A stretch of DNA of 64,000 nucleotides from Platerodrilus igneus. Its lineage: Eukaryota > Arthropoda > Insecta > Coleoptera > Lycidae. A program made the position numbers and the translations under genes. Of this stretch, positions 10,843 through 23,060 are shown one piece after another. Below the pieces are notes generated by a model. The model did not search any database, was not told the origin of the DNA, and saw only the letters and a list, made by a program, of their open reading frames with translations. Each line of letters starts with the position of its first letter. The stretch's first letter is position 1. Where the stretch lies: NCBI GenBank assembly GCA_036346225.1, contig JARFIW010001670.1, positions 1,984,001 to 2,048,000 on the forward strand, written 5' to 3'.

Positions 10843-12663
10843 TGTTGATTGTTGGAGCAATCTATTCACCGACGAAATATTAGACATAATAGTGAGTTAC
10901 GCCAATCAGTACATGGACATCATCAGAAATAGTTTTTCTAGAGAGAGGGACATAAAACCTACTGATATAATCGAAGTAAACGCTTTTATCGGATTGCTGT
11001 ATCTAGCAGGCGCTTACAGAGGGAATCGGTAAAGTCTTGAGGAACTTTCGGGAAACGAAGGCGATGGTATTGAAAAATTCGGCCTTGTGATGAATATCAA
11101 ACAGTTTAAAACTCTAATACGTTGTTTTCGTTTTAACGACCGAAATACAAGAGAAGAAAGGAAGAAAGAAAGTCGACTTGTTACAGTTCGCGATATTTTC
11201 TACACATTCGTGCAAAACTGCCAGAAAAGTTATATTCCTGGGGAATATACCACTATTGATGAAATGCTTCCAGGGTTTCGAGGAAGATGTTCCTTTTCGG
11301 CAGTATATACCATCGAAACCCAACAAATATGGCATAAAATGTTTTGCCCTTGTTGATTCAAAAATGAATTACACTTATAATATAGAAATTTGCGGCTGGA
11401 TCTCAACCAGAAGGACTTTTTTCGGTCAGCAACTTACGACCACAATTTGTTGCCTCCAAAACAAGAGAACAATTCAGCAACTTGTTTGGCTTTAGTGAAA
11501 AAAAAAACTTTAGTGTCGTACGTCCCAGTAAAAAACAGGAATGTGATTCTCGTGTCAACGCTTCATACCGACAATTATAATGTTTTATAATTCAACGAAA
11601 GGATGCGTTGATACTGTAGACAAAATGTGCGCTACATTCAATGTTTCCCAAAATCTCAAGCGTTGGCCAATGGTCATATTTTTTATGATGTTAAATGTGG
11701 GTGGCATCAACTCCCAGGTCATTTACCTTGGTAATAATTTGGAACCAATGCACCGAAGGCTCTTTCTAAAACGTTTGGCCCACGAATTGACAATTGGAGA
11801 ACTAAGGCGAAGAAGTTTGAAAACTATTGGAATTCGTACAGATCTTCAAACTAGGTTGAAAAGATTTCGTCCTCCTTCCCAGGAAGAAGAAGAAACTCCC
11901 CCAATAGCTCGTAAAAGACGTCGATGCTCAACCTGCAGCAGCGAAACTGGTTTGAGAAGGCTTACAAATCACGAATGTAAGAAATGTAAGACACCGCTTT
12001 GCTTGTCTCATGTGAATACGGTGTGCGATGGGTGCTTTGCCCCCAAAGATGCAGATCCTGACTCTGAGTGATTGACGTTTATAACCTAAAATAAACAATA
12101 AGAGGACTTTATAAATTATTTTACAACTTTAGGTAGCTTTTGTTCGTGTTTTCTTAATATTTAGTTGTATGTCTTAATTTTCTTAAAACATTTTGTTTAA
12201 ATATACTTTTGTACTAAATATAAGGTTTTTTTAAAGAAAGTTTTGACATTTTGTTCGTTAAATAATGCTGGCAATATGTCCGTTTTATTAATTTTGAATG
12301 TGTACCAGGTAGGCACATTGCGCTTGAACTCGAGAGTCAATACATTGTGCTTGATGGAAGGTTAAGAGTGGTAGTACCATTCTAAGACTTTTTTTAGCAG
12401 AAAGACACCCATTATCTTCATGTAAAAACGCTGTATTTCGCTGAATTTCGAGGGAAAAAATGTTTTCTCAAACATTGCTAAACGATATTCATAAACATAA
12501 ATGTCATAAAATACAATCGTATCACTTTAGGTTTTGGCACTTTTGACAGTAAAAGTTATAATAATTTTGTTTGCTTCAGTTTGCTTTTGTGCTATTTTCT
12601 TTAACACAATCACCGTTATTGCTTTAATTGCTATTACTGTTGTGTAATTTTGGCAGTTAGCAA

Positions 12664-13743
12664 ATGACGGAGTTCCCTTTTAATGAGCAGGTGGACATGC
12701 TATTAGTTCTTGGATTTAGTCAGGGTAACTGCCTCGAAAGAGCCCGCGTGTATCAAGAGAAGTATCCAAACTGGAGAATTACAAATCACAAAATCTTTGC
12801 CTGAATCGAAAGACTTCTTTGAGAAACAGGAACGTTGAAGCCAGTCAGAACTAACATTGGAAGACCTCGACAAACCCGAACACCAATTATGGAAGATGCT
12901 GTTCTTCAAATGATTTATAACAATCCTGAGCCGGTACCAGAACATTGCAACGAGAGACTGTGATTCCAAAAGCACCGTAAGCCAGATCATTAAAGGTCAA
13001 TTACTTCGTCCATTCCACATTCAGCCAATGCAAGAATTACTGCCACTTGACCATAGATCACATTTAAATTTTTCACAAATTGTTCGGGAATACAGGGTAG
13101 TTGACAACGGATTCCACACTAATATCTTGTTTACTGATGAATCTTGTTTTACACGTCGTGGCATGAGGAGCCTGAACAATGAGCATGTGTATGCAGATGA
13201 AAATCCACATGCTATTAAAAATAGACATTATCAACAAGAATTTAGAATTAATGTCTGGCTCGGAGTTATTGGCAATTTTATGGTTGGGTCATTCTGATTG
13301 CCTGATCATTTGGATGGCGCTAGTTACCTTCGATTTCTTCAAGAAAGTTTGCCAGAATTACTAGAACACTTGCCCCTTAATGTTCGTCAAAACATGTTCT
13401 ACATGCACGACGGTGAATCACCTTATTTTGCACATGCTATAAGAGAGTATCTTAATGAGCAATTTACTCGTAGATGGATTGGCAGAGGCTACGAAGCACC
13501 CATTCAATGGCATCCGCATTCTCGGACTTAAATCCTTGAGACTTCTTCAACTGGAGAGCATTAAAAACACAAGTTTGCAAGGTTCAAATTAAGAATCTCG
13601 AACAATTGTGTAACAGAATTCAAAATGCCGTAAACTCATTATGACAAAACGATGATGTTTTAAGATAGGTACATATCAATTTCATACATTGAATTGACCT
13701 GTGCATTAATAAAGGTGGAGGTCACATTGAACACTTGTGGTAA
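12664..13743 (+). pseudogene. mariner-like transposase (DUF4817/Tc3-like type)
   Basis: A cut-and-paste DDE transposase starting MTEFPFNEQVDMLLVLGF, a start common in insect IS630/mariner transposases with a DUF4817-type helix-turn-helix. Stops and frameshifts interrupt the DNA-binding half (12780-13020). The catalytic half shows the first Asp in 'FTDESCFTRRG' (13132-13164) and the second in 'YMHDGESPYFAHAIREYLN' (about 13410-13470). The third Asp block, normally RSPDL-P, reads HSRTLNP, so the Asp is lost. The C-terminus 'GGGHIEHLW' stops at 13743. It sits directly downstream of the piggyBac copy. Confidence 0.85.
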
Positions 13744-13890
13744 AAGAAGTGTTGTCTTTGTGTCCATGGCCAACTAAATTTGTGTTTGTACTCTTCTCAT
13801 GGACAAACAGTACATTTTGGTATATAGGTAAATTGGATCCAATCGATCTATTTTGACATCTTCAATATGTGGATGCTTTATTTCTCAGCA

Positions 13891-13921
13891 ATTTTGGGAC
13901 ACCCATGGTTACACCCTGTAT
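13891..13921 (-). repeat. Probable right terminal repeat of the mariner-like element
   Basis: The sequence ttttgggacacccatggttacaccctgta ends like insect mariner termini, whose outer end is TACAGGGTG when read inward. I could not find a convincing matching left end between 12366 and 12660, so the left side may be deleted. Confidence 0.4.
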
Positions 13922-13930
13922 AAGATTAAG

Positions 13931-14756
13931 ATGGCTGACAATGAAAGTAACACTGTAAGTGCTGTCTCTGATTTTTGTGACAAATGCAAGAAAAAGTTTT
14001 ATTTATGCGTCAAATGCAATGTGAAAATTCACTCTTCATGTAGGGATAGAGAAGGTCTGGTATCCACCACTAAATCTGGTAATTTTGCTTATACCTGTAT
14101 AATCCAGGAATAAATACCAACAGCCTTGAGAAATTAACTTGTAATGAAGAATGTAGTTTGAATGAAATCAATATGGAACACATGTCACCTATTTTATCTG
14201 CACATGATAACAATGTATTTAATTTAAGCTATGATATTATTGTATTTCTTAAGAGTTTGGAATTTAAGAATATTTTAACTACTGCTGTAAAAGCAGAAAA
14301 ATCTGCCTTATAAAAACAATTACTTGATTAACTACTAAAGTTAATACTTTAAAAAATTCCAATATGGATTTGATAAAACATTTAACTAATGACTTCGACT
14401 TATCTACTAATATTAAATTTACTAATAAGAAACCACCTATGTCAAGCCATCTGTCAAAATCTTCATCCCATGGTGTTTCTAATGTTAATAATACTATAAA
14501 TACGAGTGGATCTGGATATAATTCACGCAATTGCCAAACAATAAATCAGACAAAAATGCTATCTACAACACCTGTAAAGGTGGCAGTTAATTATTCCCAA
14601 AAAATTGCCAAATTGAATCAAGCACAGCAATCATGTGATGATAACAATAAACAATTACCTACAAACCCATGCAACATACAACAGGGGACTCAGCCAGAGC
14701 ACAGTAAGGGGTTAGTCACGGATGAGTCAGATTACAAAAGTGATCAAAAATCTTAG
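13931..14756 (+). pseudogene. LINE ORF1 with PHD-like Cys finger
   Basis: ORF1 proteins bind element RNA in ribonucleoprotein particles. The first frame (ATG at 13931, stop at 14111) contains 'FCDKCKKKFYLCVKCNVKIHSSC', which I quote only in part here: Cys pairs CDKC and CVKC with a following H-S-S-C, spaced as in the PHD-type fingers found in some Jockey ORF1 proteins. After stops the frame 14364-14756 continues as a low-complexity Asn/Ser/Thr-rich region without a recognised domain. Confidence 0.6.
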
Positions 14757-14791
14757 TCTATAGTAACGCGCAAACGCCAACAAAAAAAAAC

Positions 14792-15409
14792 ATGTTGGCA
14801 TTGTTCCTAAATTGCCAAGGTTAGACAACAAGTAAAATTGACTACATTACTGTGGATTTTTTAGCTGCACATAATAATATTGATATCATTTGTCTTTGTG
14901 AAACTTGGTGTAAAACCAATATCATTGACACTGTCATGTTTCCTGATTTTTATAAAGCGGTTAGTTTTTGTAGGACACAATTTAAAGGTGGTGGTATTGG
15001 AATTTGGTGCCGTAATGGTTTACACAGTATTGAGCAGGAATTTGAAATCGTTGACACTTTGTACAAAAGTAATAATAAAACTTTTGTAATCCTATGTTGC
15101 AACAGGTCTCCTAATCATAGTTTTGATATATTTCACAACAATTTCGGTAAGATACTCAACTTTCTTCTCGAACCCTATTTAGTGTTTATACTTTCTGGGG
15201 AGTTTAATATTGATCCTACTAGGGATGTTTCATACTTTAATACTTTGATTAATCTTTTGCAGACTTTTAACTTAAAGAACACTGTGAAAGAAAAAACTCG
15301 CCAAAATTTCATCGTTGTTGATACTCATTTTCAGATCATAGAGCTTTGCAATTTGACATTGTATATAGTAACCTGGATCAAATTCTTTTTGAATAAAAAG
15401 AGTTTTTAA
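14792..15409 (+). pseudogene. LINE AP-like endonuclease (Jockey/CR1-like)
   Basis: An ATG at 14792 starts MLALFLNCQG, the expected first strand of the endonuclease fold; a stop follows. The open frame from 14852 contains 'IDIICLCETW' with the catalytic Glu, 'GGGIGIWCRNGL', and 'YLVFILSGEFNIDPTRD', where the usual GDFN motif has become GEFN. That replacement of a catalytic Asp by Glu, together with loss of the frame after about 15350, makes it inactive. The C-terminal SDH motif is not readable in this frame. Confidence 0.75.
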
Positions 15410-15419
15410 TAAACATGAT

Positions 15420-17136
15420 GTAGCAAATTTTCTTCACGATATTAGTAAAGAGAAATGGACATGTTTATAAATCAAATGATATAGATTCAGTCTTCAACTA
15501 TTTTCAGAATGCTTTTCTGTATTAGTTCAATTAACATTTTCCTCTAAAAAAATTGTTTTATCCGTCAGAACAAGAGTTGAGTTAATGATCAAATTAAAAA
15601 GTCAATTACAAATTTAAAAAATCTTTTCACTCTAACAAAAGATATTTCTGAACTACATAATTCCTATCAGGAATGCAAAACAAGACATGCTAGTCTTATA
15701 AGTGATACAAAAAGGTCATTCTACCAAAATTTAACGAGTAGTGAGTACGTTGTGGCTGGAAGGTTATTAGATTTCTCAGTAATGAAACTAAATCTAAGAA
15801 ATTCAGTCACAGGATTATTGACAGAGATTGCATTGTTACTGATCCATGTGATGTTGTCAGACTCAATGATTTTCAAATCTTCAACTAGGTTGATTAATCA
15901 TATTCCCAAGTTTAAATATACTGATACTATAACAATCAATAGTAGCTCTATGTTCTTTTTTCCTTTCACTGAAGATGAATTGTCTTCATTACTTCTCGAG
16001 AAACTGAAAACCAAGGTCTCTAGTGGTTATGATGAAGTTCCATCCTTTCTTATCATATGAAGTTGGTCGGTTCCCAATAAAGTTAAAACTCACTAAAGTA
16101 ATCCCCTTGTTTGACGATACCTATGTAATGGATAACTACAGGCCAATGGCTTTGTGTTCTGTTTTCAAAAATCTTTGAATATTGTTTCTTAGATAGATTG
16201 CTAAAATTTCCGTCTGTTCATAACTTATTAATGAAAAACCAATTTGGTTTTCTTCCTAAACTTAGTACCATGAATGCTGTTCATTGTTTCATCAAGAAGG
16301 TTGTGGATTGTATCGAATCCGGCAAAACTGTGGCTGGAGTTTTCTGTGACCTAAGCAAAGCATTTGATTGTGTTATATACTGGCTTTTACTGTCAAAAGC
16401 TGAAAAATACGGCATTCGAGGTAAACCGTTAGAATGGCTTGCTAGCTTCTATATGATAGAAAGCAGTTTGTCTCTATACTATCTGCAAAGAATAGGCTTC
16501 GAAGTCCAGTCAACTCTACTATTTTGAACAATAAGGTTGGAGTTCCACAAGAGTATCTTGGAACCCATATTATTTATCTTGTATATTAATGACATTCATT
16601 ATACCTTTATGCTGATGATTCAACTGTTATAATGTCGAGTGATAATACGCCGTCTTCATAGGCTTGCATGCAAAATACTGTAAATAACTTACAAAAATGG
16701 TTCGATAAGAATTATTTAAGCCTGAATGTTTCTAAAACTAATACAATTAATTTCACAATTACAACAGTAAAGCTTTGAACATTATCTTAATAATTCGCTA
16801 GTTTCTAAAGTTAACTCCACCAAATTTTTACGCATGATTGTTGATCAACATTTAAACTGGAAAGATCACTGTAAAAGTATATGCTCCAAATTAAGTTCTG
16901 TATGTTATTTGTTAAAAAACCTTTGAACAGTTTTGTCTCTCGATGAACTTATCCTAGTATATCACACTCAAGTGTCTTCTAGGATTAGTTATGGTATTAT
17001 CGTTTGGGGAGCGTCTGCTGCTGTTAAGAATATTTTTCTATGTCAAAAAAGAGTAATTAGAAGCTTGATTGGTATTTCTCAAACCATCTCTTGCAGGTCT
17101 TATTTTAAATCCTTACGCTTATTAACTATGCCATGA
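15420..17136 (+). pseudogene. LINE reverse transcriptase (Jockey/CR1-like)
   Basis: Pieces in several frames add up to a whole RT. They are a linker and fingers at 15752-16060, then 'NQFGFLPKLST' and box A '[13 protein letters not shown]' in the frame 16198-16527. The box C 'YADDSTVIM' can be read near 16607-16635, followed by 'NYLSLNVSKTNTI' and 'FLRMIVDQHLNWKDH'. The C-terminal part 'SRISYGIIVWGASAAVKNIF' is in 16933-17136. Catalytic Asp residues are present in boxes A and C, but at least five frame breaks separate them. Confidence 0.78.
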
Positions 17137-17165
17137 TATGGAGATAAAAAATGATTATTATTATT

Positions 17166-19143
17166 ATACAAGTCTACTTTTTAGCCATTACAGTGCCAAG
17201 CGAAAATGCAATTACGTGCGTGTAAATAATCACCTTGTATAATAAAAGCGTATTGTAGAAACATAGCAATTAAGTGCAAAGCAAAACACACTTCTCGTGT
17301 ATTAAAAAACCCCAATTTTAAATCGATAATAGAGCCGTGTATACAAAAGTTAAACCATATATGTAAAAATAAATAATCGTTAAGAAATACTTTAAAACAA
17401 ATTTCAACTTTAAAAAATGCATACTGTATACCTTGTGAAAATCGAATTTCAAGCATTATAAGTACAAAGCCATTCGTTTGTAAAAGTTATGTAATAAAAA
17501 CGCGTTTCGTTTGCATTTAAAGCAATTAAAACATTGGTTATTTATATAATAAATAACTAGCCGTGTGAAAAATATTCATATAAAACCAATGCAAATCGGA
17601 TTGCATAGTCAAAAAGCAATTAGAGCTTAATTTGTCATGTGTCATGTGGGTTAACATTTTAAATAAAACATGTTCTTGAATTTTCGAGAGGAATAGAGAG
17701 AATATGTCAATTAATAAGAAATATGGTACTCATTAAATAAAATAAATGTTTATTCTAAGAAGCCTCAGGAATATTAAATATCCATAAAATCAACAAGAAA
17801 TTAATTTTAGTATCTTTCGCATTACTACATAATAGATGCAATGCCACAATAACTTTATATGTTAGAGAAAGACAGAGCAACACGATTCGAGGCTAATGAG
17901 AAATTTTCAGAAATCTTATATCATTACGGTGTAATATGTTCTATACGTAGCTGAAAACCCTAGAATAGAGATTTTTCTATATAAGCAGGAGCGCACTCGA
18001 CATTAGAATCATTCAATGAATGGATTCGATGTCATTCATTCTATTTGATTAAGTTGCAAAAAGTTGTAAAGTATGCAGTATGCATACCGTAATTAATAAG
18101 TACGTTGCAACAGTGAGTAAAGAAGTCATTCTTAAAACGTAACCTGCAAAAATACGGAAGTTGTTAAATGTAGTTACTTGATGCTGTAATATACAATGAA
18201 GATGGAAAATTCTTGGAGATAAAAAACTACTTTTAAAATTTAATTAAATAAGTAAACAGATTTTTGCAAGTATCACTTTTAGATTTTTTTTTTGTTTGTA
18301 ATTAATATTTGAGTATTTGTCATTTAATTTAAGGTAGAATAAGTCTCAATCATATAATTTTTTTTGTAAGGGTATTTACCAGGAAAGTATATGGTCAGTG
18401 TTCGAAACACTCCGACATTTTAAATAGACTATCTGTCAAGGAAGAAAAGAAATTTGAGTACTGTAAATTTAAACCTAGAAAAGGTGAGGAACATTTTGAT
18501 AATTAAGTAAATAAGTACTTGTTAGGAATACTTTAATGTTTGAAAGAAACTATGATGTAAATGTTCTATATTTTTTGTATGAGAGAAAATATTTCATACT
18601 GTATAAATGCTTTATAATATTGTTGTGTTTGATTTCATTTTGTAAATTCCGTTACTTCAGTTGAGCTAGCCCAGGCAAAGGTAAGTCAACAATTTCAAAT
18701 GTTACAATTTGCTGTATGTGTATCACAGCACTCTTTTAGTGACGCTCAAAGCGGCCGTTGTCATGGCAGTGTATTCACGCTGAGGTACCACTAAATATTT
18801 CAGTTTGACATCGGATTGAAATGTGATTTTCAGCAAGCGAAAGCAAATACCGAAATACACATTCTGAAGAAATTTCAAAATTTTAACTCCTTTGGTACGT
18901 GCATACACAATACAACTTCTTTTTTTAATGGCAACCCAAAATTTTTCTACAGATTTCGATTTATTTTTTTAATAACAATTTTCATATAAGAAGTTTTTTC
19001 CAATTACAAAATTGACAGAATCAGAGTACATCTAAATTTGAATTTATGAATAATCCGTTTATAATGAAATTGTAACAATGTTCATCCTAAACCCGAGATG
19101 TCTCCGGTATTATTAAACATGGACATAAATAAATAAATAAATG
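17166..19143. other. AT-rich spacer with a LINE-type tail at its right end
   Basis: No gene is recognised. At 19085-19141 the phrase atgtctccggtattattaaacatgg followed by (TAAA)n looks like the 3' end of a Jockey-type insertion abutting the next transposase relic. Confidence 0.35.
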
Positions 19144-20250
19144 TTATTTAATAAATTGTTCAGAGTTTTCACCTTGATGTTTCAAACATAATTCCATACT
19201 ACTCAAAAATTCTCCTTTTATTTTATCTTTACTCAAATTATTAAATGCCACTTGTATTGTTTTTAAATCTTGAATGTTAATAGGTGGATCTGCATATACA
19301 AAAGTTTTTAACTGCCTCCATAAAAAGTACAATGGAATTAAATCTGGTGATTACTAATGGGCATGAAGTTGTTCCATAGGTACCAATCCTTCGATTTGGA
19401 AACATTTCCTTTAGGTATTGTCAAACAAGGATGGCATTGTCTGTTGGTGCATCATCTTGTTAAAAATACATATTTTTCCCACATGGCTAGTGGTATATCG
19501 TCAAGCAGTAGTGGTAATTGAATTTCAAGAAATTCTAAATATTTTCTATCAATAAGTATACCGTCATAAAAATATGGACCAAATAGTTTCCCACCAATGA
19601 ATCCACACGGCACATTAATCCAAAAATCCACCAGCGACTATTTTGAGAACTTACTACCCCCATTTGATATGAATGTAGTTTTATCCGTAAACAAAATGTG
19701 TCTTGCCATTAATGAGGAATCTTCCAGTTCACCTTGAAATTACGAACAAAACTCTAAATGTCAATGTATCTCCAGGCTTCAAGGTGTGAATGACTTTAGG
19801 TCTATATGGATTAAATTTAAAAATTTTTCCTACCGCGTCTTATGTGCTTTATAGGAATGGATGTAGAAATCTTTCAAATAGATGCTTGAGAATTTTCTGC
19901 AACTTGCATTTGATTCTCTTCGGTAGTGGCACACGATTGATGAGATTTACTAAAGTTACGTCATACATTTATGCAAGATTAAAATTTGTTCGTTACATTA
20001 CTTACGGCAGTGAAGCAAATACGCTTGTTACGATATTTTGTATTAAACTTATTTGTGGCTTCTCAAGTTCTGTAGTTGTCCTCTACTATTTGAACGTTTT
20101 CGTGTGTGATTAATTTCGCTGACACTATTAAATAAATATCTGCAGTCTATTATATACTAACAGTTTTGACTTTTGTTATTGTGGCGACTATGTCATTATA
20201 TCTATCAGAATTCACTTGATTTTTCAAATAGTGGGAATTTATAGTAATAA
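19144..20250 (-). pseudogene. mariner-like transposase relic, minus strand
   Basis: On the minus strand, scattered frames run from about 20250 to a stop at 19144. Recognisable parts are 'QDDAPTDNAILV' (second catalytic Asp region, about 19440-19405), 'YLKEMFPNRRIGTYGT' and then a degraded third block (VITRF where RSPDL is expected). The open C-terminal frame 19332-19144 has 'WRQLKTFVYADPPINIQDLK', matching the conserved 'LWG-LK-xVYADPP' tail. The third Asp is lost and the N-terminal half is barely readable. Terminal repeats were not found. Confidence 0.75.
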
Positions 20251-20572
20251 TGGGAAAATAGCACAAAAGTGCCATAAAAGGTTGCTTATTTTTTTTAATG
20301 TAAAGAACATTTGTTAGTAACTTTTGTCATTATCTCAAAAAAATAAGAATAAGCATAGTTTACACTTATTCCAAAAGCTTACTTTTTTTGTTTACACACT
20401 GTTATAAAGCTTTTGGATAATGTAAAACTTTTTACGAGGAATATATTTTTCTCATAACAAATAAAAAAGTTTTCCATATGTAGAGAACTGTGCAGGACAC
20501 GTAGTATATCACGTCTGCAATCATACATCAAACTAGCTTAATTGCGTTGATATTTTTATCCTGACAGTGTTG

Positions 20573-20650
20573 TTTTGACTTATGTCAGATATAGACATGA
20601 ATCGACACTCAAATTCATTTCGCTTCCTGCCTATATCTGACAAGTCAAAA
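20573..20650. repeat. Inverted repeat, ~20-bp arms
   Basis: ttttgacttatgtcagatat at the left is answered by atatctgacaagtcaaaa at the right, with two extra bases in the left arm and a 36-38-base loop. Function unknown; possibly a MITE remnant. Confidence 0.65.
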
Positions 20651-20746
20651 ATTTGATACTGAGGTAAGATTGACAAATTGAAAGTCACACAGGTGTATGG
20701 CTGCATACACGATGTAGATTTGTCTTCTTTCCAACTGAACTCACTG

Positions 20747-20823
20747 GTCCCGGTGGCTCAATTGGTTTGCATGTACATATTCAAAGTCGAAAGTCACAGG
20801 TTTGAATACTGCCAGAGACCTTA
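20747..20823 (+). repeat. tRNA-like SINE head remnant
   Basis: ggtggctcaattggt (A-box-like) and ggtttgaatactg (B-box-like) are spaced as in a tRNA. The ends ggtc/gacc can pair but other acceptor pairs are broken. No SINE body of the window's main family follows, so it is either another SINE family or a decayed tRNA copy. Confidence 0.45.
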
Positions 20824-22659
20824 TATTTTCTTTTTTTAAGTTACTAGCTCGATTTGAAATAATCATTTAGGCTATACATATAAGTCCAAAGTAGACATCA
20901 AATAAATATGTATGACTCAGTGATGTTTGGAACAGGAAAACACAACCTATAACAGTTTCATCTTGCTTTATTAATATTATAAAACGCTATAGAAGCATTT
21001 GGATACATCTTCTTTGTACAATATAGAACGACTTTGAAATGTTTGTCCTAGATTATACAATACTCATTGACGGTGCAGTATGTCTATATAAACTTCACCT
21101 TCACAATTTAAATTTATGAACATTCATCGGTTGCATCGGTGCCTACCAATTCTTACCAGTTAGAGTTCGTTTATGTTTAACACCCATGAAAACGAATGAA
21201 AAATTCTAGGATATCAAGCGTTACCATAATTTAATACTAATTTAAACATTGCTTGATTTTGAAATAAATTATTATTATGCTCTTGTCTAATAAATATTAT
21301 CAACATTACTTTTTATAAATGAATTACTACTTTGATTGAAAATAGTTTTGGAAGTTCGCCGTGTATTACTATATAAATGTAGTATACTAAGTTTTATAGG
21401 TTACCAGCAATTTCATTTAGAACGGTTTCTCACTACCGACACAAAATTAGATATTCAACGAAATAGTAATTGGCGTGAATTGCGATTCAAATTACCAAGG
21501 ATAATGCTAATGCAATTTATTTGTTGAATAGTCTTATAACAAACATTTGGTAGTTAAACATGTAAGAAATGCATATCGATGGGAATGGCCTTATATACTG
21601 CTTTTTGATATCACAGACCGTTAGAGCAGAAGTGCGTTCAGAAATATTGCTTCGATTAAAAAAAGTGGGAGTCCATTTAGTTTTACATCGTTCAGAAATT
21701 AAATATTGATGTTTGCACTATTTACTCTAGGACGTTCAGGATATTCCAGAGTAATCATTTGGAGCACATTCTTTTGTACCAACTTTTTATTCTGTACAAA
21801 TGGACAAACTTACGTTTTTTTGTTAATCGTTTTTCATCAAACAGTATTTGTGCAAATTTAGCACTGCTGCTACAACTACGCTTTCTTTTTCTTTTAATAT
21901 CAATTTCACCCAATTCAATAAATAGCAAAACAAAAAACATAACATAACAAAACCTGTTCTTTAAGAATTAGGATGTTGCCATAATTTAATGCGTTCAGGT
22001 AAAATCGTATTGAAGTGCACTCTTTAATAATTACTCTAGACCAAACACTCTAAACAGATATTTATTCCTGAAATGTGCCCAGCTGTTTTATCATTAACGG
22101 TATTAGACTCAAAAATAGAAGTTTAGTTTGATTTTTGAGGTTAGGTATATTGTTTTTGTTGCCTCTGTGTTGGTCACTGCTATTGTTTCTATTCGCCCTT
22201 TGAGATATCTTTCAAGCAAAACAGTTTCCGAACAATCGCCGAATTCATAAGATACTCTACAATTGAAACAAACATTTAAAGTCGCAGATCTAGCTAATAG
22301 TTATGAATATTTTACGTTCTTTCGAATGACAACTTGACAATCAAGGAATTTTTGTATCCTTTGGATCAGTTGTGCGGGTATAAGAATAATACAAGTTATT
22401 CCTTTATATAGCAAATTATTTATTAAGCAATTATCTTTTGACATATTGCTGTGTGGTGCACACAGTTTCAACTATTAAGAAACGTGTACTGGATGCTGAA
22501 AAGTAAAATAAAATACTGCCGTCACCCTGTAAAACCCAAAAATCATACAAAGCTCGTCAATCGATGTGAATGATCGGTCAAATATACAGTTAAACAGAAA
22601 ATTTACGAAATGCATTGCAAAAGTAATATATCATGATAGGGCATGATCGTTCTAAATTG

Positions 22660-23060
22660 TTACAGAGGTGCCAAATACTTGTTCTAATAAGCAAGAAATG
22701 ATTGAATATCTGAACAAATACAGTATTGGTTTTGCATCTCTTATGTTTGAGAACAAATTGTTGGCATTATTAAAACAAACCATTAAGCCAAAAATTTATG
22801 AAATGGATGCAATTACTACAAAACATGGTCATAAAGTTACGCAATTTCTCCCATATCACCGCAGTTCATGCCATTGCGCTAATATGGCTAATTAAAGATT
22901 TTTTTGACAAAACATTGGAAAATTGAATCAATAATACAATGATGATAACTTAAGTCAATATGGTTCGAATCGCTTCAATGAATATGCCATACATATTGGC
23001 AGAGAAATGTATTAAAACACAATAGTGGAAGTGATTCAGATGCTTGTTGTATGGACTAGA
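22660..23060 (+). pseudogene. DDE superfamily endonuclease relic (insect type)
   Basis: The open frame 22668-22895 reads 'SNKQEMIEYLNKYSI', then 'KPKIYEMDAITTKHGHKV' and 'LPYHRSSCHCA'. This is the C-terminal half of a DDE transposase type frequent in insects, where the consensus is 'EMA..HGHEVLRLPPYHCELNPIELIWA'. The catalytic acidic residue after 'LPYHC-NPIE' falls in the mutated part. After a frame break the tail 'LIWLIKDFFDK' and further pieces continue to about 23060. Weaker traces extend left to about 22300. Confidence 0.65.

Larger units (their letters stand above)
9867..12071 (+). pseudogene. piggyBac transposase, interrupted by SINEs and deleted
   Basis: The N-terminal acidic region is the frame 9867-10103. 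The frame then resumes in pieces to 10225 and continues after the SINEs at 10857 with 'NLFTDEILDIIV', the classic start of the DDE_Tnp_1_7 domain. 'TTIDEMLPGFRGRC' at about 11250-11290 carries the first catalytic Asp. A frameshift follows, then 'IPSKPNKYGIKCFALVDS'. The middle part with the second catalytic Asp (the usual T-x-DN-[WF]-F-[ST]-S block) is missing near 11420. 'KGCVDTVDKMC' at 11598-11630 keeps the third Asp, and the C-terminus has a Cys-rich finger (CSTC..CKKCKTPLCLSHV..CDGC) typical of the family. It is dead through deletion, frameshifts and insertion. Confidence 0.88.
9453..12361 (+). mobile_element. piggyBac-type DNA transposon with TTAA target duplication
   Basis: Both ends are visible. 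TTAA at 9449-9452 is followed by CCTTCCGTCGGGCACAAT, and the complement CCTTCCATCAAGCACAAT is read inward from 12361, with TTAA at 12362-12365. The duplicated TTAA and the CCTT start are hallmarks of the superfamily. A subterminal motif (cattgcgcctgaactcg and variants) occurs at 9643-9659, 9806-9820 and 12315-12332. The element carries a decayed transposase and two SINE insertions (10226-10842). It cannot encode its own movement, though its ends might still be recognised by a related transposase. Confidence 0.93.
13931..17165 (+). mobile_element. Jockey/CR1-like LINE with ORF1, endonuclease and RT, decayed
   Basis: A near full-length plus-strand non-LTR element. ORF1-like frames lie at 13931-14756, the endonuclease at about 14792-15409 and RT at 15420-17136. 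It abuts the mariner-like right end at 13921. Frameshifts and stops occur about every few hundred bases. The end near 17165 carries a (ATT)n-like tract instead of poly(A). The order of domains and the C-terminal 'YGIIVWGAS' segment place it with Jockey/CR1-type elements. Confidence 0.82.
20251..22300. other. Spacer with a short palindrome and a tRNA-like remnant
   Basis: No gene is recognised apart from the two small features listed separately (20573-20650 and 20747-20823). Confidence 0.4.

Noticed and set aside
10312..10887. 191-codon minus-strand open frame
   Set aside because: It runs antisense through two SINE copies and their duplications. The similar frames at 42258-42461 and 63374-63916 arise for the same reason.
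16600..16625. ctgatgat as a hammerhead core
   Set aside because: It is the codon pair of the RT YADD box; no stem II or GAA follows. The same holds at 43468.
17186..17640. A MITE starting tacagtgccaagcg similar to the 32.34-kb MITE
   Set aside because: Only the first 8-9 bases match and no inverted partner end was found.
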